A stretch of 64,000 nt of DNA from Coprinellus micaceus (Eukaryota > Basidiomycota > Agaricomycetes > Agaricales > Psathyrellaceae), in contig OX596342.1 of NCBI GenBank assembly GCA_951394405.1, forward strand, positions 2,852,001 to 2,916,000, given 5' to 3'. The notes below the pieces were generated by a model. That model had not been told where the DNA came from. It searched no databases and worked only from the letters and a program-made list of their open reading frames with translations. Every line of letters starts with the position of its first letter. The first letter of the stretch is position 1. Both the position numbers and the translations under genes were made by a program. Below, piece by piece: positions 1 through 14,309 of the stretch.

Positions 1-1809
1 GGGCTCTATTGAAATAATTGGTAGGCGCAAAACGTTCCGATGTCTACCTCAGCTACAGAGTGCACCGTTCTTCCTCGTGTGTATTTTTAGATCGATTCAC
101 AGGTCGATGGGTATCCGTCTTGTCATATACACAGTTTCATATTTCTGATCTAGTAGACGGGGGAAACGACGTAGACAACTCGTAAGAGGTAGGTGTAGCT
201 AGCGTCCTAAATCCCTAAAACTGTTATAGTTTGAGCGGAGAAATTCCAGACCTGTGTGACGGACCTCCCACCGGGACGTTGAGTTCGGTACAAAGATACG
301 GCCAGCATCGTCGTAAAGCGATAAAAAGAACGCAATCGATAACATACCAGAAGTAGGCAGAAAAGGGCTACCCCCAGTGGCGCAGCCGTTCAGAGATGAT
401 ACCTACGCTTGACGTACCCCCTGCCAACGCAACATCCGTAATACACAGCGCCTCTGGGACTTGCCTCGAAAGGAGACGTCTCCAGTGGAACTCTGACTCA
501 GCGGCTATGCTATGGGCGTTGGCGAAGGTCGCTAGCCGTAGAGATGTAAAGGTGGTACATCAGTTGGACGTAGTAGCGCCCTAACAAACACCACCGCGGA
601 AAGCACGCGCGATTGAGGGCCCTGAGACCCATTTCGTCATGAAACGAACCGCGAAGGAGGACCCGATCGGGAGAGTTTGAGCCAGGGTGTACACAATGCG
701 GACCGTGATTCAAGGTCACACGCTGGAGACCCCCACCCCGTGTCACCCCGCCCAGAATCACTGATTGACGCTTAACCACATCGTCCGCCTTACGCTCCCC
801 GAAGCGTGATCCCGAAAGGATTTTGGTTGAGAGAGCGATTAGGCTCCTAATGTGTGGGTGGGCGTGGAATTGGCGAACGGGTGGGACGACGGACGGGATC
901 CTTAGAAGGCCCATAGTATACTGACGGGAGCACCCAAGATAAGCCGAGACTACCACGGCCGAGAGCTCGCCGTCATCATATGGGAAAGCCACTTTCCCGA
1001 GACTGTCAACATCTCAGTTTCCTAGCGGAACCAGTCCTAACCTGCCACACCTCCACATACGTGGGAGAGTGATAAGGGGGATCCGGTGTGCATCGGCGTG
1101 AGGATGCGAGAGTGAGGAGTACGTCGGCACTAGTTCTGAAGGTGGACCATCCAGCCGGGGTCGAAGCAGTCCAGAAGCGGAAGACACACATCGGGGAGAG
1201 ATAACCTGAGCCTGTGGAAGAAAGCAGTCCGATGTTTGTGCCAAAACGGCACCGCTGGGCAGCGGGGAAATGGGCTCCGGTGCAGTCCCAAGACGGATGT
1301 GGTCGGCAGCGAAGCTATGGGCGTAGGGTAGCGAAGGCAGTTGATGAACCAGAGGTATGCGCTTGTTAGTACCAGAATATATACCCTCAATCCTCCACAG
1401 ATAGAGTGGAACATCTGGAGCACTGCACGACGGAGCCAGCGAGTGCATCGGCGGATCGGGCGCTTGATTCGCTGGGAAGAAGACAGTGCCCGTGTCGAGA
1501 GCGTCGGAAAGGGGGCGTTGCGAACAGGGAGACCTTGGTGAAAAGATAAATTATAATTAAGTATGAATGACGACGAGGGAACGGTGAAGAGCGGAGCGTA
1601 CCTAGCAATAGCCCATCCGCCAGTCATTCTACAAGCGAATTGACCAGCTATCCATCCATAGGCGGGTCGAGTGGGACACCACGGTTGACCATCTCAGCGT
1701 AGCTGCGTTCCACGATTGGACTGTACCGAGACTAAGGGCGGAAGAAAGAATCTTTGAGGGATGGAAGAAGGGAAGATCGATGGCGACGATTGTGATCGTC
1801 GAAAGGGAA

Positions 1810-1930
1810 GGGGGGCACGACAACGGGAGATGCCGAAACGGAGTTTAAGGTCGACATGCCGTGCGTTTTCGGTCTCACACTCCTTTCCTCTCAACCACCA
1901 CCACCGGTACCATCCCCGACGTCTCTGCGA
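1810..1930 (-). repeat. Dispersed repeat copy 1
   Basis: Read on the minus strand this contains the family's landmarks: a GGTGGTGGT block followed by purine-rich GGAAAGG, then about 40 nt later a core like TTTGAACTCCGGTTCGGC (here TTAAACTCCGTTTCGGC), then an ATCGATCTTC tract. Other copies lie near 4.5, 6.5, 10.5, 12.6, 14.3/20.6 and 26.4 kb. No coding capacity. Confidence 0.5.
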
Positions 1931-4449
1931 CTTTGCGCTTCACCCTGGGTTATTTGGGCGACAATACTGTCTGTGGGCCCTAGGCCACATTGGCTTCTCG
2001 CCGGTCGATCTAGAGGTCTCGAAACGTGCTCCTTGCTGTGTGCTGTGCGATTGGGTTCATCGATTGGACGCATGGCAGTATTTGAGTGGGGCACGCACGG
2101 GCTAGTGATGTATCCAGCTGTGGATATGCATCGACCAACGATGCGTTCCAGTTAAAGTACTGCCATACTTCCCTTCGTAAGAGGATCTACTTTTCGCGGA
2201 GCATTTCACCCGCTCCGGAAGCACAGGGATATATGTATGACCTTACTCGGAGCCCTTCCACCCCTTCCATTTCGGGTTACAACCAGTGGTCCTCGACTGG
2301 ATTTCACACCTAGGTAATCCCGTGATGTGATGGGGAGGGCAGACTCCGGGTAGGGCGCCAACGCATCTCTCTCACAAGACAGCTATTTCTGCGTTTCATC
2401 CGTCTTCGGTACTTGCTCCGCGACTTTCTCAACCTCCTGACCCATGTCTGATTCTGTGTAGGTCTTGGCTCTCTTCACGGTTAACTTCCTACGCCCACAA
2501 TATCCGGACTCTCGAGGTTGAGGTTCGCGGTCCACGCCCGCGCTTGCATCTGTGAGACTCGGATCTCGTCATAGAATGACCCCATGTCGAGACGTTGTTT
2601 GGAGAGAGCCTAGTTTATTTACGTAGACCCCGGCCGATAATCCACAAATCTCTTCCTTCGAGGGGTGGGCCCACCTCGCGCTCGTATACCTCTTGGACTG
2701 GATGTTCCCTACTCTAGTGCTCCTTCGGGTTTTTCTTGTCCACGCAGGACTAGCCATGAATTCGGCTCACTGGACTACCTCGACTGCTCGATGCCGCTTG
2801 AACACCCATCGTCCTCAGCTCAAGGACGTTTCTCGCTCGAAACCGTGATTGCTTCATATCTGCCGATGACCAGTGTTCGAAACGCCTTCCTTGGAGCCGA
2901 GTGTCATCTCAAGTGGCTTGCAAAATTATTCTCGCTTTCCTTGCGCGCTACGGACTCGCCTCCCGCATCGTATCTGGCCGATGCTCATTTGATAACTGCT
3001 GCTGACATGTCTCGGCGCCGAGCACCATCGCGCGTTCACCCCACACGCCATATGAGCACTCGTATTCTGCGGGGGGTTGGAGACATGTGGTCGAATGATT
3101 GGCCGGATTCGGCGTCCAGGTACCCCCCGGCTAGTGGTACTGGACTCACGGAGAACTCGGAGTTCGTCTCGTACTGAGGCAACTACTGAGGTAGATTCTA
3201 CCTAGGTTTCGTTGGTTAAACAGTCCGTCTTACACCTCCACTCCTTCAGTCGAAAATCGTGTATTTACAAAGGTCGTTGGTGTGTGGGTCGTGAAGGATG
3301 ACAGCGTACTCGAGTTTCGCGTCTCAACCTCAAATTGTCAAGGGGTGGGGAAGCACAGCTCGTCGGGGGCGTATGGCTAAACGAGGTGGAGAGAAATAGT
3401 CAACGGTGTTTGAGGATGTGGGTGTGATACTATAGGCCTAATAGACGAATGTTGTATAACCATTCGCCCTACGTGCTGAGGATGAGTATCCTCGAACAGG
3501 GCTCTGAAAACATTGATAAGCCTTGAATAGCTAGAGACAGCACATCTGCCATGAGAGACGCAGTCCGTAATATACGTCGCATATACCTGGCATCACTGGA
3601 TGTGGCGTATACAAGGGGCGCAAAGTTCACCTCCATTCGAGATGGATTCGGCACGCCCTCGAAGTCACCGCACCGTGAGCTAGGTGAATCGCGATTGGAA
3701 TACCCGAGCGGATACGGTATATTTTGAGACGAGGTATAGAGCCCATTCTGGATCAAGGGGGAGTCAGAGTTCGTACAGTCTATCGTTAACTCCTCCGGGC
3801 GCCTCCAACACCTCACGCCGAACACAACACGTAGCTGCGAAAGGATCACACGCGCAAAAAGACACAAGGTCCTCGGAGCGTGGTGCGGACGAGCGGATTG
3901 GAAAAGGCGCCTTGTCAAGTGCGGAGTCTGGGAGGCCACAGAGGCGATGGAGGATGGAGACGTCGACCGTGAAGAGTAGAACGAGGTTCGACAAAGGCGT
4001 TGGGAAGGCCCAGCCACAATAGGCGCAGTTCCCAGGTGAAATCCCCGAAAGTGATTGACGTCACCGATGGGCGGATAGATCTTTAGATCCACTGAACATT
4101 AAACCCCGGTCCCCAGGGCACAGGTAGATGAGGGAATACAGCCAGAGAATATTGGTGCGTGATATTTGGGTCCCCCTATGAAGCGTACAACCAGGGGCCT
4201 CCGAACACCATCCTCCTAAGGAGGTTCGATCGATGGCCCTGGTGCGTCCGACCATCAGGGCACCCAAGTACAAAATCACCATCGATAAAACTTCCCCGTT
4301 ATCAAACTACTTTCGTCGCGGTAGTAGGGTGTCGCATAGTAGCCAAGATCTAGAGAGTGCCAGGAGGCGGGAGGAGAAATAAGAAATCTCTCTCTGCCGA
4401 TAGACCATGAGGAACGCGTCCCTGAAGACGAGCAAGAGGGAAGGTCGTG

Positions 4450-4620
4450 GCAGGAAGCAAGGATTGTTGGGAGGAACTCGGGGTAGGGTAGGATTAAAAC
4501 CCCGTTTCGGCGTCTTCGGAGACTCAGTCCGACCATTCGCTGAGTCCACCTTGTGTCCCTTTGGACGGTCACCTTCGTCACGACGATCGATCTTCTCCTT
4601 CTTTTTCTCCTTCCCGCCGT
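4450..4620 (+). repeat. Dispersed repeat copy 2
   Basis: Contains a diverged core (AAAACCCCGTTTCGGCG) and the downstream ACGATCGATCTTCTCC pyrimidine tract shared with the other copies. It lies just upstream of the tRNA gene. Confidence 0.45.
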
Positions 4621-4818
4621 GTTCAATCCGTGTTCTTCCTATATGAAAGAACATTCCCCTTCACCAAGCCTTCGTGTACCTATAGCCACCCGCACAGATA
4701 CCCGATCGGCGGGACCGCACCAGCTGCGCAAAAGGTCACCGTCGATCCCTCCTGGGGGATCGTCGTGGTTCATGGTGTCCGCGGCGGGAAACATGCAATC
4801 GTGAGGAGTGTTCCAACA

Positions 4819-4890
4819 GTTCCTTTAGCTAAGTGGTATAGCGTGCGATTGCAAATCGCGAGGTCCCGTGTTCGAACCACGGAGGGAACT
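4819..4890 (+). tRNA. tRNA-Cys (anticodon GCA)
   Basis: A complete 72-nt cloverleaf can be drawn. The acceptor stem GTTCCTT pairs with AGGGAAC (one G-U pair). The D-arm is GCT/AGC, the anticodon arm TGCGA/TCGCG has loop TTGCAAA giving anticodon GCA, and the T-arm CCGTG/CACGG has loop TTCGAAC. The discriminator base is T (U73), the usual identity element of tRNA-Cys. There is no intron. A run of five T at 4894-4898 follows closely, as expected for an RNA polymerase III terminator. The conserved internal A and B boxes are present, so it looks functional. It is the only RNA gene I can support in the window. Confidence 0.93.
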
Positions 4891-6494
4891 CGGTTTTTGC
4901 CCCTACTGGGTGTGAGATCCGTTTTGCTGGAGAGGAGCTTCATGTCCGTGGTGACTGGTCGGCCTGAAGCTCCGCAGTCCAAACCCACCATATCAGGGCT
5001 GAGTCCCCAAATATTCATTTTGCGATGTAAAATCGCCGCCAAGCATGAGACACGCCTCCTCTCCCAGCCGCCCGCATATCCACCGTACGTAGACGGTTCA
5101 GGGGTGCTGACATGAAGGGGAGTCGTACTTGCGACTCACGAAAACGATCCTTAGATACAAACGTACAACTTGGATCTCCGAACGTTTAATGCCTGTTTAT
5201 TCAAAGCCAAGAAATAGCAGGGCCCGCGCCATCGGACCAGCACCGTCCTGTGGATGTGGTCTGACGAGGCAATATATACCACGGCCACTGCCCAATTACA
5301 CCCGCCTCTCGACGTATCGCCGTGGATGAGGAGGTCGGATAAGTAATCTCGACTTGAGGCCATGACCCCCCGATCCCGGAACGCATGGGGGATGACGGGG
5401 ACGGGGGGGTGGTGATATAGCACAGAGATATCGACAATGGTCCCATCCCCGGGGAGGATCTCAATTGTGTGAAAAGCCACAGCCCGAGTCTCATCCGGCC
5501 GATATACTGTCAATCCTCCGGTGTAAGATAGGGCGATGACGCCTAGTGGTGTGGTGATAACCATTGACCGACATCTCGATTCACGAGCGGATCCCAAGTC
5601 TTTGCAAGGCAAATCGTGATCCGGCCCCATGCATCCACCCGCCAGGTCTCCACGATTGTAACCTCTCCAATGGATCTCCAGAGAATGAGCCAAAAAAGCG
5701 AGATTGAATTGAGGTAAGAGGACACGTGCGACGATGGAGGGACTGGCGGCTGGGGAACGGCCTCCGCGAGAGCCGTTACAACATATGGCGAGTAGTTGCT
5801 CGTCGCTCGTCCCAGATGCTCCTTCCTGTGGTTCAGGAATCCGACAGGCCAGAAGACGTGGAATTTCTCGATACTAATAGGTAAACCCCGGTGTCCCCAC
5901 AGACCAGAGGCTGCGCAACCACCTAAACATACCCCCATGCAAGTGGATAGGCTATCTGAGGGGGTCGTAGCGGACGCTCGGTTCGAGTACGCTCCAACGC
6001 CGCCTCAAAGTCCCCGCCCAGTGATTGCGGGTATACCGAGGGAGGCCCCCAGTTGCGGGATAGACACCAAACGAAGTTGGTGGGATTTTGGACAGTACGA
6101 GTAAAGAGTATCGTCCAGTGACTTCGCGCGGACTGTCCGCCTTCAGCATAAGATGGAAAGAGTGAGGAGGCGTGATCGAATAGGTTCTGCCAGAGTAGCG
6201 TACAGAGTCGTCAAGATGGTTCTCATTCGGATCAGGAAGAGAGAGGCTCGCAGCGATACCTTCTCCTAGAAGGTAGATCCTTGGAGGAGTGCCAAGCGAA
6301 ATACGATCACCAGAATAGGGCGACGCGTATGAAATGCATCCCCAGTTCGTCCGCCTACGCGGCTGAGAGATCTCCATTGATAAAGCGATCAAGAGTGCCC
6401 AGGCACCATCTTCGGCGACTAGGTCGCCACTAGACATACAGGTAGACGTTAGCGGAAGGGGAGAGCCCAGACTTAAGAATGAACCTCGGGTTGA

Positions 6495-6660
6495 TCAATG
6501 AGGATGGTGGTGGTCAGAAAGAAAGGTAAGCGCGCAGTCGCCTCGAGGCAGAGGGCCTTTGAGCTCCGATTCGGCATTTTCCGATCCCCATACATATCTC
6601 GGGCGCTCTGCTATCTTTCTACTGTCACATCGATAATCTCTGTTTCTATTGCTCAACCCT
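6495..6660 (+). repeat. Dispersed repeat copy 3
   Basis: Begins with GATGGTGGTGGTCAGAAAGAAAGG and, 40 nt on, carries the core CCTTTGAGCTCCGATTCGGC followed by TTTTCCGA and a pyrimidine-rich tail. Same order of landmarks as the 12.6-kb copy. Confidence 0.55.
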
Positions 6661-9600
6661 GCGCTCCCCTAACCCTGCCAAAGACCCTCTCCTCTTTCTT
6701 GTCTCGAAGTCAGTGATGAATCGGCTGCAACTACGATGACGTGGCGGAATCTGAGGATGTGTTCGGTGGATCTTTGGACGGGTCGATACGCAGGATTACG
6801 AGTCGCAGGTACGCTACTATCTCTCCGACCCGGGTCCCGTACGCTAACCTCATGCATCCTTGAGCTTCAATCACAATCACTCATCCCCCTGGCACCACTC
6901 CTTCGGACTCCACTTCTCGTACTTGCGCCATCTCGTTCTGCCGTTCAAATGAAGTGCTTCTCTCGGTTGGATCCGCTAAGTACTACCTATCGGCGCCTCA
7001 ACGTCGAGGTCTTCTCTTCCGAGCGCGTGATCGGTGACTTCTCTTCGAAGTCAGCCTCCCCCGCTCGCTTGAGAAACGCACCCGGCTCTCGAGGCGTCTA
7101 AAGGCGTGGATCTGAACTCCCTCTCTCTGCGACCGTCCAGACAAAGGTTCGGGGGTACGCGCTGGTGCATATTTGAGTACTGCAGTCTTTAGATGCCGCC
7201 CAAGGAACCTCCTGTTGAGGCCCATGGATCGGACGCTACGGGATGAAGGGGCCACGTCTATGTCTGTACTTTGCACCCTTGCACTTCAATTCACAACGCC
7301 ACATATCCGCTTCCGTTGCTCATCCCGGTTTCATGCTTTCCCCATATGAGGTCTGAGCTATGTATTTGGTTGGGGACACTCGACAGCCCTTCAATACGCC
7401 CCCGCCTCTCGACGAGTCTTCTTCAGGATGGCCGTCCTCTACCCGCCCGATTGATGTGTTCGCCAACGTCTAGAGCTTCCCCTCGAGTCCTCATGTCCCT
7501 TGATAACTGACGAGGGGCTATGTTGTGTGGCAGAGCCCGTCGCTTGGGCGTTGAGGAGTTTGAGTCGGTTCTAAGTCGTCATTTCGTCATTCTGCTGCTA
7601 TGTGTAACTCCGTCACGTCCTAGAATTCGGGTTCACTTCGACTGTTTCGTTTGGACACACCCGTTGTCGCCCATGTCTGTGCCTTTGTGATAGCGAACTA
7701 CGCTCTATTAATCCCACGTAATGGGGGACGATTCGCGACGTTCGTCAATCGCTCAAGTGCAATGATGGGTGTTAGGCGGACCGGTGGGGTGACATCCAGT
7801 CGTATTCCCCGCTGGGGATCTGTACCAAGCTCCACGCTCCGTGCTTCCAAGTCTCGCACCTTTGGATCACTTTCAGGTGAATTTTGTACACCGCGCTGTT
7901 CAACCACGATCGGTACCCTCATACGCCCGCTGGAACACAGAGCCTCCTTGGCGTTCGCTATTTTGTGGTTGGGAAGTCAGTATCTTGGCGCACCTTGGTG
8001 ATACCAGGGTTCCGTGAACAGCCCGGGCGCTCATGTTCATCACCCGCCAAGATGTAACGATCCCAGGCGAGCCCGTTGAGATGTACGACCGACCTTGGTG
8101 CATTGCAGTATCGAAGGCGTCCGTTGCACTCGCTGCTTCCTGATTTCCGACATAGAAACCTTCCTATTTTACCGTCATGCCTAAACTGTGAAAATACACT
8201 ATCGCAGCTTGAAGTCTAGGGGAGATACGTTGCGCACAACGCAGTTGCCGGGCGGGGACCCCCGATTAGATTATGAGGCGCATCAATGCCGCCTAGGTGC
8301 GTCCAATGAGATTTGAGTTGGCCTTGTTTACCATCAGCGTTTGGGTCGAGACGCCATTGGCCACAGGGTTGCTTCCTTCCTCCTCACCGTCACCACTTGT
8401 GTGGGCGCTCTCCTCGAATCTGGGCTCAATACTCTGAACGATCACTCTGCTCACCCAAGCGCGCTGTATTAGATGTGTCGCCGATCCTGGCCCCACTGAG
8501 TGGACCTGGCGGTGCGAAGAATGGCGAATACCCGGCATCCTCACTTGTCATGGATAGCCTATGATCACCCAGATCTACGGCGGGTAATGGATCCAGGCGT
8601 GCCATGAGGGGATGAAGGTGAGTCTCCGATTGAGTTGAAACACTTCGATGCTCAGTGACTGCTTCGAATGGACATCTTTGCCCATTTCCTTCCCCCCGCA
8701 GTTCATGCGACTCTGCCTCTAGATCTCATGCACAATCTAGATTCTGTGTGGCCGATTGCATATGTCAGCTCGAGTGGCCGACAAGCGCCTCGTTCAATCG
8801 CTCGACCGTCCTAGGCTGGGACTTCGTGCAGTCTCGACGCATTCAACCGGTCATAACGGCCCGTTCTAAGTCCATCTGGGCCTCGCACTCCTTGGATCGA
8901 TGACGCATGAGTCTATAATGGGGAAAATACCACATCACACACCCCAAACTCCACTGCAACGCTGTCTTATGATGTCGTTGTCGGTCAGGTCTCGCCTGGA
9001 ATGCCTCTGGCCGCGGGTGTTATCTGGTTGCATCTTGGGGAGGCGTTTTATCTCATCGCACTTGCTCACTCGGCTGGGCGGTTGAAGGGCATTGTGTCCT
9101 CCTTCTAATCAAGACCCTTTTCATGAGACCGGTTGTTGACTTGCTGCACTAGTGCCATCCGGACGACAAGTGTTTGAATGCATAGAACGATGCGCAAACC
9201 CTTGCCCTTTTCTGGGTACATAGCTGCTGTGTTCAGTCTACAGGGTTGCACAGCTGTGTAGTTCGCCGACTTTCGATGGCGGCCTCATTGTCCTTCTTCA
9301 CATTCCCTTCTGTGCGTCGGTTGTCGCTCATTTTGATATGGGTGAGCTGTGTTGTGCCAGGGTGTGGAGGAGCGCCTGGATGACCTCAACAAGTCTAATC
9401 GTCCCACGCGCCGAGGGCAGGGACGAATTCATTCCGTGTTATGTTGAAAGGTACAGGCTTTGAGCTGTGATTCGTCCCTTGGAAAAGGTACCGGCGAATG
9501 TTGCACACCTCCGGAAGACGATGGACCTGATTGGACGCTGGTCACGGGACCCCGATTTTCCTTATTCTGTGTCTCGCCATTCCTACATGTGTCCAGCTCG

Positions 9601-10479
9601 CCTTGCCTCGACTTGCCTCGCCTAGGTTCCCTCGCAATACTCCATCGTCTGCGGGTGGACTCGACAACAGCTCAGTTTCCAACTCCGACAGTCCCAACCC
9701 GCTAAGAACTGGTCACTCCTTCCCTACGCTCCTTACAATCAATATCATCCTGAAGGCCCATCTCCGTGCTCGAAAGGCACAAATACCCTACACATACCGC
9801 ACAGAACATCTTGCATCTCTCCGTACGCGGGCGTGCTCCGCAGTCGTCACCAACTCCCCCACCAGCATTCGCCGAACCATACAACTCCCGCCCTACCTCA
9901 ATGGGACGACCAACCCAGGTCAAAGTCGGTATGGTGACAGGGCCGAATGGTGTGGAGGTGAAACCTCCAACGAAGTAGCTGGCTACAAACACTGGTATGC
10001 TTCTGACGAGTCCTGCACAAACTGGGGGTACTGATATTCCATCTGTTCTATAGCGTGCTCTCTTACACGTTCGGCACATCCATTGCTAGCATCGCCCCAT
10101 CCTGCATGGACGTTCTGTACTGTCCCCCTTATCCGTCTCGTCATTTCTTCTTGTACCGTTGAGTTGCATAGTCGCCCTCACCGCCGTGAACACCTTCCTC
10201 GATTGCTGTTACAAAGCCCACCACGTGTTATCGTGGGCTGGGCCCTGTCCGTACGAATGAACAGAAATAGGGCGCTCGCGATTGGCTGATATGTGTGAGA
10301 TAAGATAAGATCTGTGGGATAAGGTGAGATATTAAACGGAATTTCGCTCAACACCGACGACAGTTAAGCGGGGTGGCCAGAGGAGACAAGCTTAGGGGTT
10401 CGAATTCTATCACCTCAGGTGGACAATACAAAGAGGAGTAGGTTGTGGCACTCTCAGTGAGACATGGGTAATCGTCGGT

Positions 10480-10640
10480 ACCACTTCATTTGACCTCGCA
10501 GGATCAGGGCCAGAGCCAGTCGGCGAAGTTCCGGTTCGGGACTTTCCGATATTCGTCCCATGTCGGGCGCTTTCTTCACTTTCCATTGTCCCCATCAATA
10601 ACCTCTGCTTTACCACTCTTTCGAGCCCTGTTCTACGTCC
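10480..10640 (+). repeat. Dispersed repeat copy 4
   Basis: Core GCGAAGTTCCGGTTCGGGAC followed by TTTCCGA, CATGTCGGGCGCTTTCTTC and a pyrimidine tail, parallel to the 6.5-kb copy. The 5' part is weakly conserved. Confidence 0.45.
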
Positions 10641-12529
10641 TGCAGTGCGCAGGCCCTCCCATTGCCCCCCAACCCCGATAGGTGCACGATGACGTGGCCG
10701 ACTGTACTTCCTGCTAGCCCTCGACAGGTGGATGGGCCCCGGTGGATGGCTGGAGGATGTGTGTAGGTTCCATCTGTAATGTGCCGTTTCTCACACCCGT
10801 TTGCCTTGACGAAGAAATAGAGACGTCATAATGGACGGGTCCCTTGCGGATTCGCACCTTTGGATGGGTGACGGACGGTGTGTATCCCACTGCAAGGCTC
10901 GACGCTTCTGTACGAACGTTCTATTACACCACACCATCATATACATTCTGTAACGGTGAAAGTCAGACCACGCCGAGGGAGACCCCACCTTGTAACGTAG
11001 GCTAGCCACTGTTTATCACGCAGTTTCAACACCCGTGACCCGTACTTGGAAGAGCGGAGAATGCGCGTGGTACCGAGATAGATTGTGCACATGACTCAGT
11101 CGATAATCCACCTAGGTATGATCAGGCGAGAAGTCTAGAGAATGTGAGCACTCCAGGGAGAACAAGGCATATTCGCATACGATACCCGCGGGGAGAGCAC
11201 AGAAGGACTGCCTGCCGCACACACGAAACGATAATGTTCACGTCGTAGTTCGCACTCAGTCCGGCGGTCGCCAAGGGTGCGAGGAATGACGAATGTAAAC
11301 CGTGGCTCGGTACCCCAAGATAATCGAACGTATCGAAACGGCGGAATTGCCCCTTAGCCACGCCCACCCCTCGCTTCGAACCGATGTGATGACGCTTCGT
11401 GAACACTATTTTTCACCAAGGGGTGAGGCAAGTAAATCACGATTCAACACGCAGGTCATACGTCGGGTGGGTGGGGATCAGGTGTCAGCGAGCGCCATGC
11501 ACGGATGATGAAGCTTGAGGGCTCAGAGCGAAGGGAATAAGAGATCAACGACTCGTTCATCCACCACTGCCAAGCATATCTGCGATATTACCGCCGGGCA
11601 TTATCTCAACGACAGGTCGAGAAAACACACGGGGGAGGGGTAACACTTGGTGCCTGGGGTGGGGATGGGTGTTACTCGCAACAGCGAAGCGAGCTGTTTG
11701 ACGTCATACACCCACTACTCAAGAGCCCACATGCGGGAACAAAAAGCTACACAATCCCTACACCAGGCTGGGGAGTGCTCGTCGGATCTGAGACGAGGCA
11801 CCGCAATCCCGTCGGGTGAGCCTACGGGACGATTCGGACAGGGAATCAATCAAGAGGGATGAAGGCACTCCCCGAGAGCTGCTCCACACGCTCCAGCCCG
11901 ACCACTACAAGATGTGGGGCACACAGGTGCCACCTGGAACCCTCGAAGCAAGAGCTCGAAAGTGAACCCCTGAAACCCATAGCGTGCAGGGCGGGCAGGA
12001 GGGGAAGGCCGGGAGAGCGGGAGCGCGCCAGACGGCGATGGACGATGCCAGGGTCTGTTTTCTTGGATGAATGCCCGGATTAGATGTCCGTCTGAAGTCA
12101 TTGGTTCGGGTTGAGCAGACTGCACTTCCTCTTGTAGGTGATACCACCCGCCCCGTTCGCTGAGGAGCTCGGAGTGAATCGACGAAGGCATTCTGGATTG
12201 CCAGATGGAGACGGGATCGACCTCGCATCCGGTGACCATAGTCGAAGGCGGGAACGCTCCACGGATGAAGATAGGGCAATGAGAGTCGTGCAACCGACTA
12301 GCTGAGGTCAACGGGGTTTCCCTCAAGCTTTCTAGAACGTGATGTGGTTACTTACCCCCTCCGATACCACAGGGCAGCTCCCCGACTGCACTCAAGATTG
12401 CCCATGACCGAGTGCCAGGCGCCCTGAAAGGCCTCAGAGAGCTGGGTAGACAGGGTAGAGTTGACATAGTGCTTTGAGAACGCCTTCAGGAAGGCCAGAT
12501 CCAGAACTAAGAACCGGTACATGCGAGGA

Positions 12530-12690
12530 CGCCTTGCAGACCGATGACGATGGTGGTGGTCGGAAGGAAGGATGGGTGGGAACATTTCTCCCGGCATCTT
12601 AGCCTTTGAACTCCGGTTCGGCGCTTTCCGAGCTTGGTGACGGTCTAGACAATCACCCCATCTCGGATGTAGGGAACACGATCCTTGGTC
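12530..12690 (+). repeat. Dispersed repeat copy 5 (best preserved)
   Basis: Contains GATGACGATGGTGGTGGTCG, GGAAGGAAGG, then CCTTTGAACTCCGGTTCGGC and GCTTTCCGAG. This is the clearest uninterrupted copy. It shows that the site later hit by the DUF6589-RecQ element (14.35 kb) lies between the GGAAGG block and the AACTCCGG core. Confidence 0.6.
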
Positions 12691-14309
12691 GGAGATCGAG
12701 TCGGAGAATCCCAGCCCACTGGATTGGGGAGGTTCCTGAGAAGGGCGACGCGCCGAACACTGAGCCACCCTCACCCCTAACGCATGGCTCAAAGCCTCCC
12801 AAAGCCTTATCCCAAAGTCACAAAAGTCCCCGAGCGAGCGGCGAGTTCATGTGCTGGGGGGATAAACCTATGAATGCAAGCGAGTGGGAAGACAGATGAG
12901 CCTCGTGAGGACCACGGTATACGGCAACTCAACGATAACCCCAGACTCCGAACACTGAGATCTCGCCGCGTTCACCTCGTCAGAGCCGATTTTCAATTTA
13001 AGACGCCGGTGTACACCGTCCCATAGACAGCAGCCAGGCGTAGATATGCTCACCGGACGAAGAATGTTTCCTGAACCTGCCCCACGGCGGTACAGTCTCA
13101 AGTAGAAATTGACAACGTGGGGATCCAGGTGCCAGGTACTTCGGCCGGCGGGCGATATCAAGTCTGGTATGCAAACCGAAGGGAATCAGCTGTCGCCATA
13201 TTGGATATTCGCCGAGACTATGTAATGGGTGGCCATTCCAACACAGGAGACGACAAACAAGTCCCAGCTAATGCCAACGGAGAGTGATGGTGGAACCAGG
13301 ACGCCACTGCATGCGCTCAACAGGAAAGCAGCTGAATGGAGTCCCGGTGCACATCTATCGAGCCGGGCATACCCAGATACGTTGGCACGCGTGGTTAGCA
13401 AATGGAACAGATCGACGAGCTTCAACGCGCCAGCGATCCCAACGCCTTGGTGACACCCACCCTGATTGCGCACGGACAGCACAGTCTCGTCGATATCAGC
13501 TGCCTTCTGAGAAGGTAGTCTGACGGTACGAGACGTGAACTGCCATACCGTGTCGGGCGGGAACGACTTCAAAGGATGGTAATCGAGTCGCAGGCTGGGA
13601 AGAGGTGTGGATCATGGTCCTTTGAAAGAAGCATCGAATGCGGCCTACTATGAACGACCGACCCACTCCGCATGCCCGGAGAACTGCTTCTGCGACCAAG
13701 CAGGACCCTCGACGTGAGAGGTGGGGATGAATCCCTCACTCGCGCAGGATGTAAAGCGGGCATGGCCGAAGGCATTGAACATTGGTGTCCGCCGCGGGAC
13801 ATGATCGGGAAGGGCCAGAGCTCTACAGTTGGTACACATGATAAAGACGCAGTTTGTGCACCAGGCCGAGCTCGGTCTCGACCCGTTCATAGAAGAAGCT
13901 TCTCCGCGTAGATTCCATGAGATAGCCATTGGGTAAGTTGCCGTTGTAGGGATTAACCACGTCAACGAAGAAGTTATCGACGTAGAGATCGAGGCGGGAT
14001 CTATGAGCATCAGCTCAAGATGGAGCAATGGCCGTGAAGCTGAGGGTGTGAGCTGGCGTGCCGTGCTGGAGGATGCACAAACAAACTGGCCCTTGAAGAA
14101 CAGAGACGCCCATAAATTGTTTTAGAAGCCTCCTAGGTGTCCCAGCCCTGTCGTTGGTGCATCCCAGCTCGACATAACGCTTGATCGACCACTAGTGAGT
14201 AAACCAGGTGTTAGAAAACATGTTCGACGGCGTAGGCTCGACGCCGAGCATTGAAAATGCCGTCAGAAAGATCTGGGGCACAACTAAGCGGGAGGAAGAG
14301 GCAATACGG

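Larger units (their letters stand above)
1..4818. other. Gene-free stretch, decayed repeat DNA
   Basis: No reading frame here has the length, codon pattern or splice signals of the real genes further on, and no translation resembles a family I recognise. The stretch holds two copies of a short dispersed repeat (near 1.81-1.93 kb on the minus strand and 4.45-4.62 kb on the plus strand). I see no intact transposase, LTR or RNA gene before the tRNA at 4819. Confidence 0.6.

Noticed and set aside
3469..4092. 207-codon minus-strand frame
   Set aside because: No domain, unlike codon pattern, and overlapping frames of similar length on the other strand; fits chance in decayed DNA.
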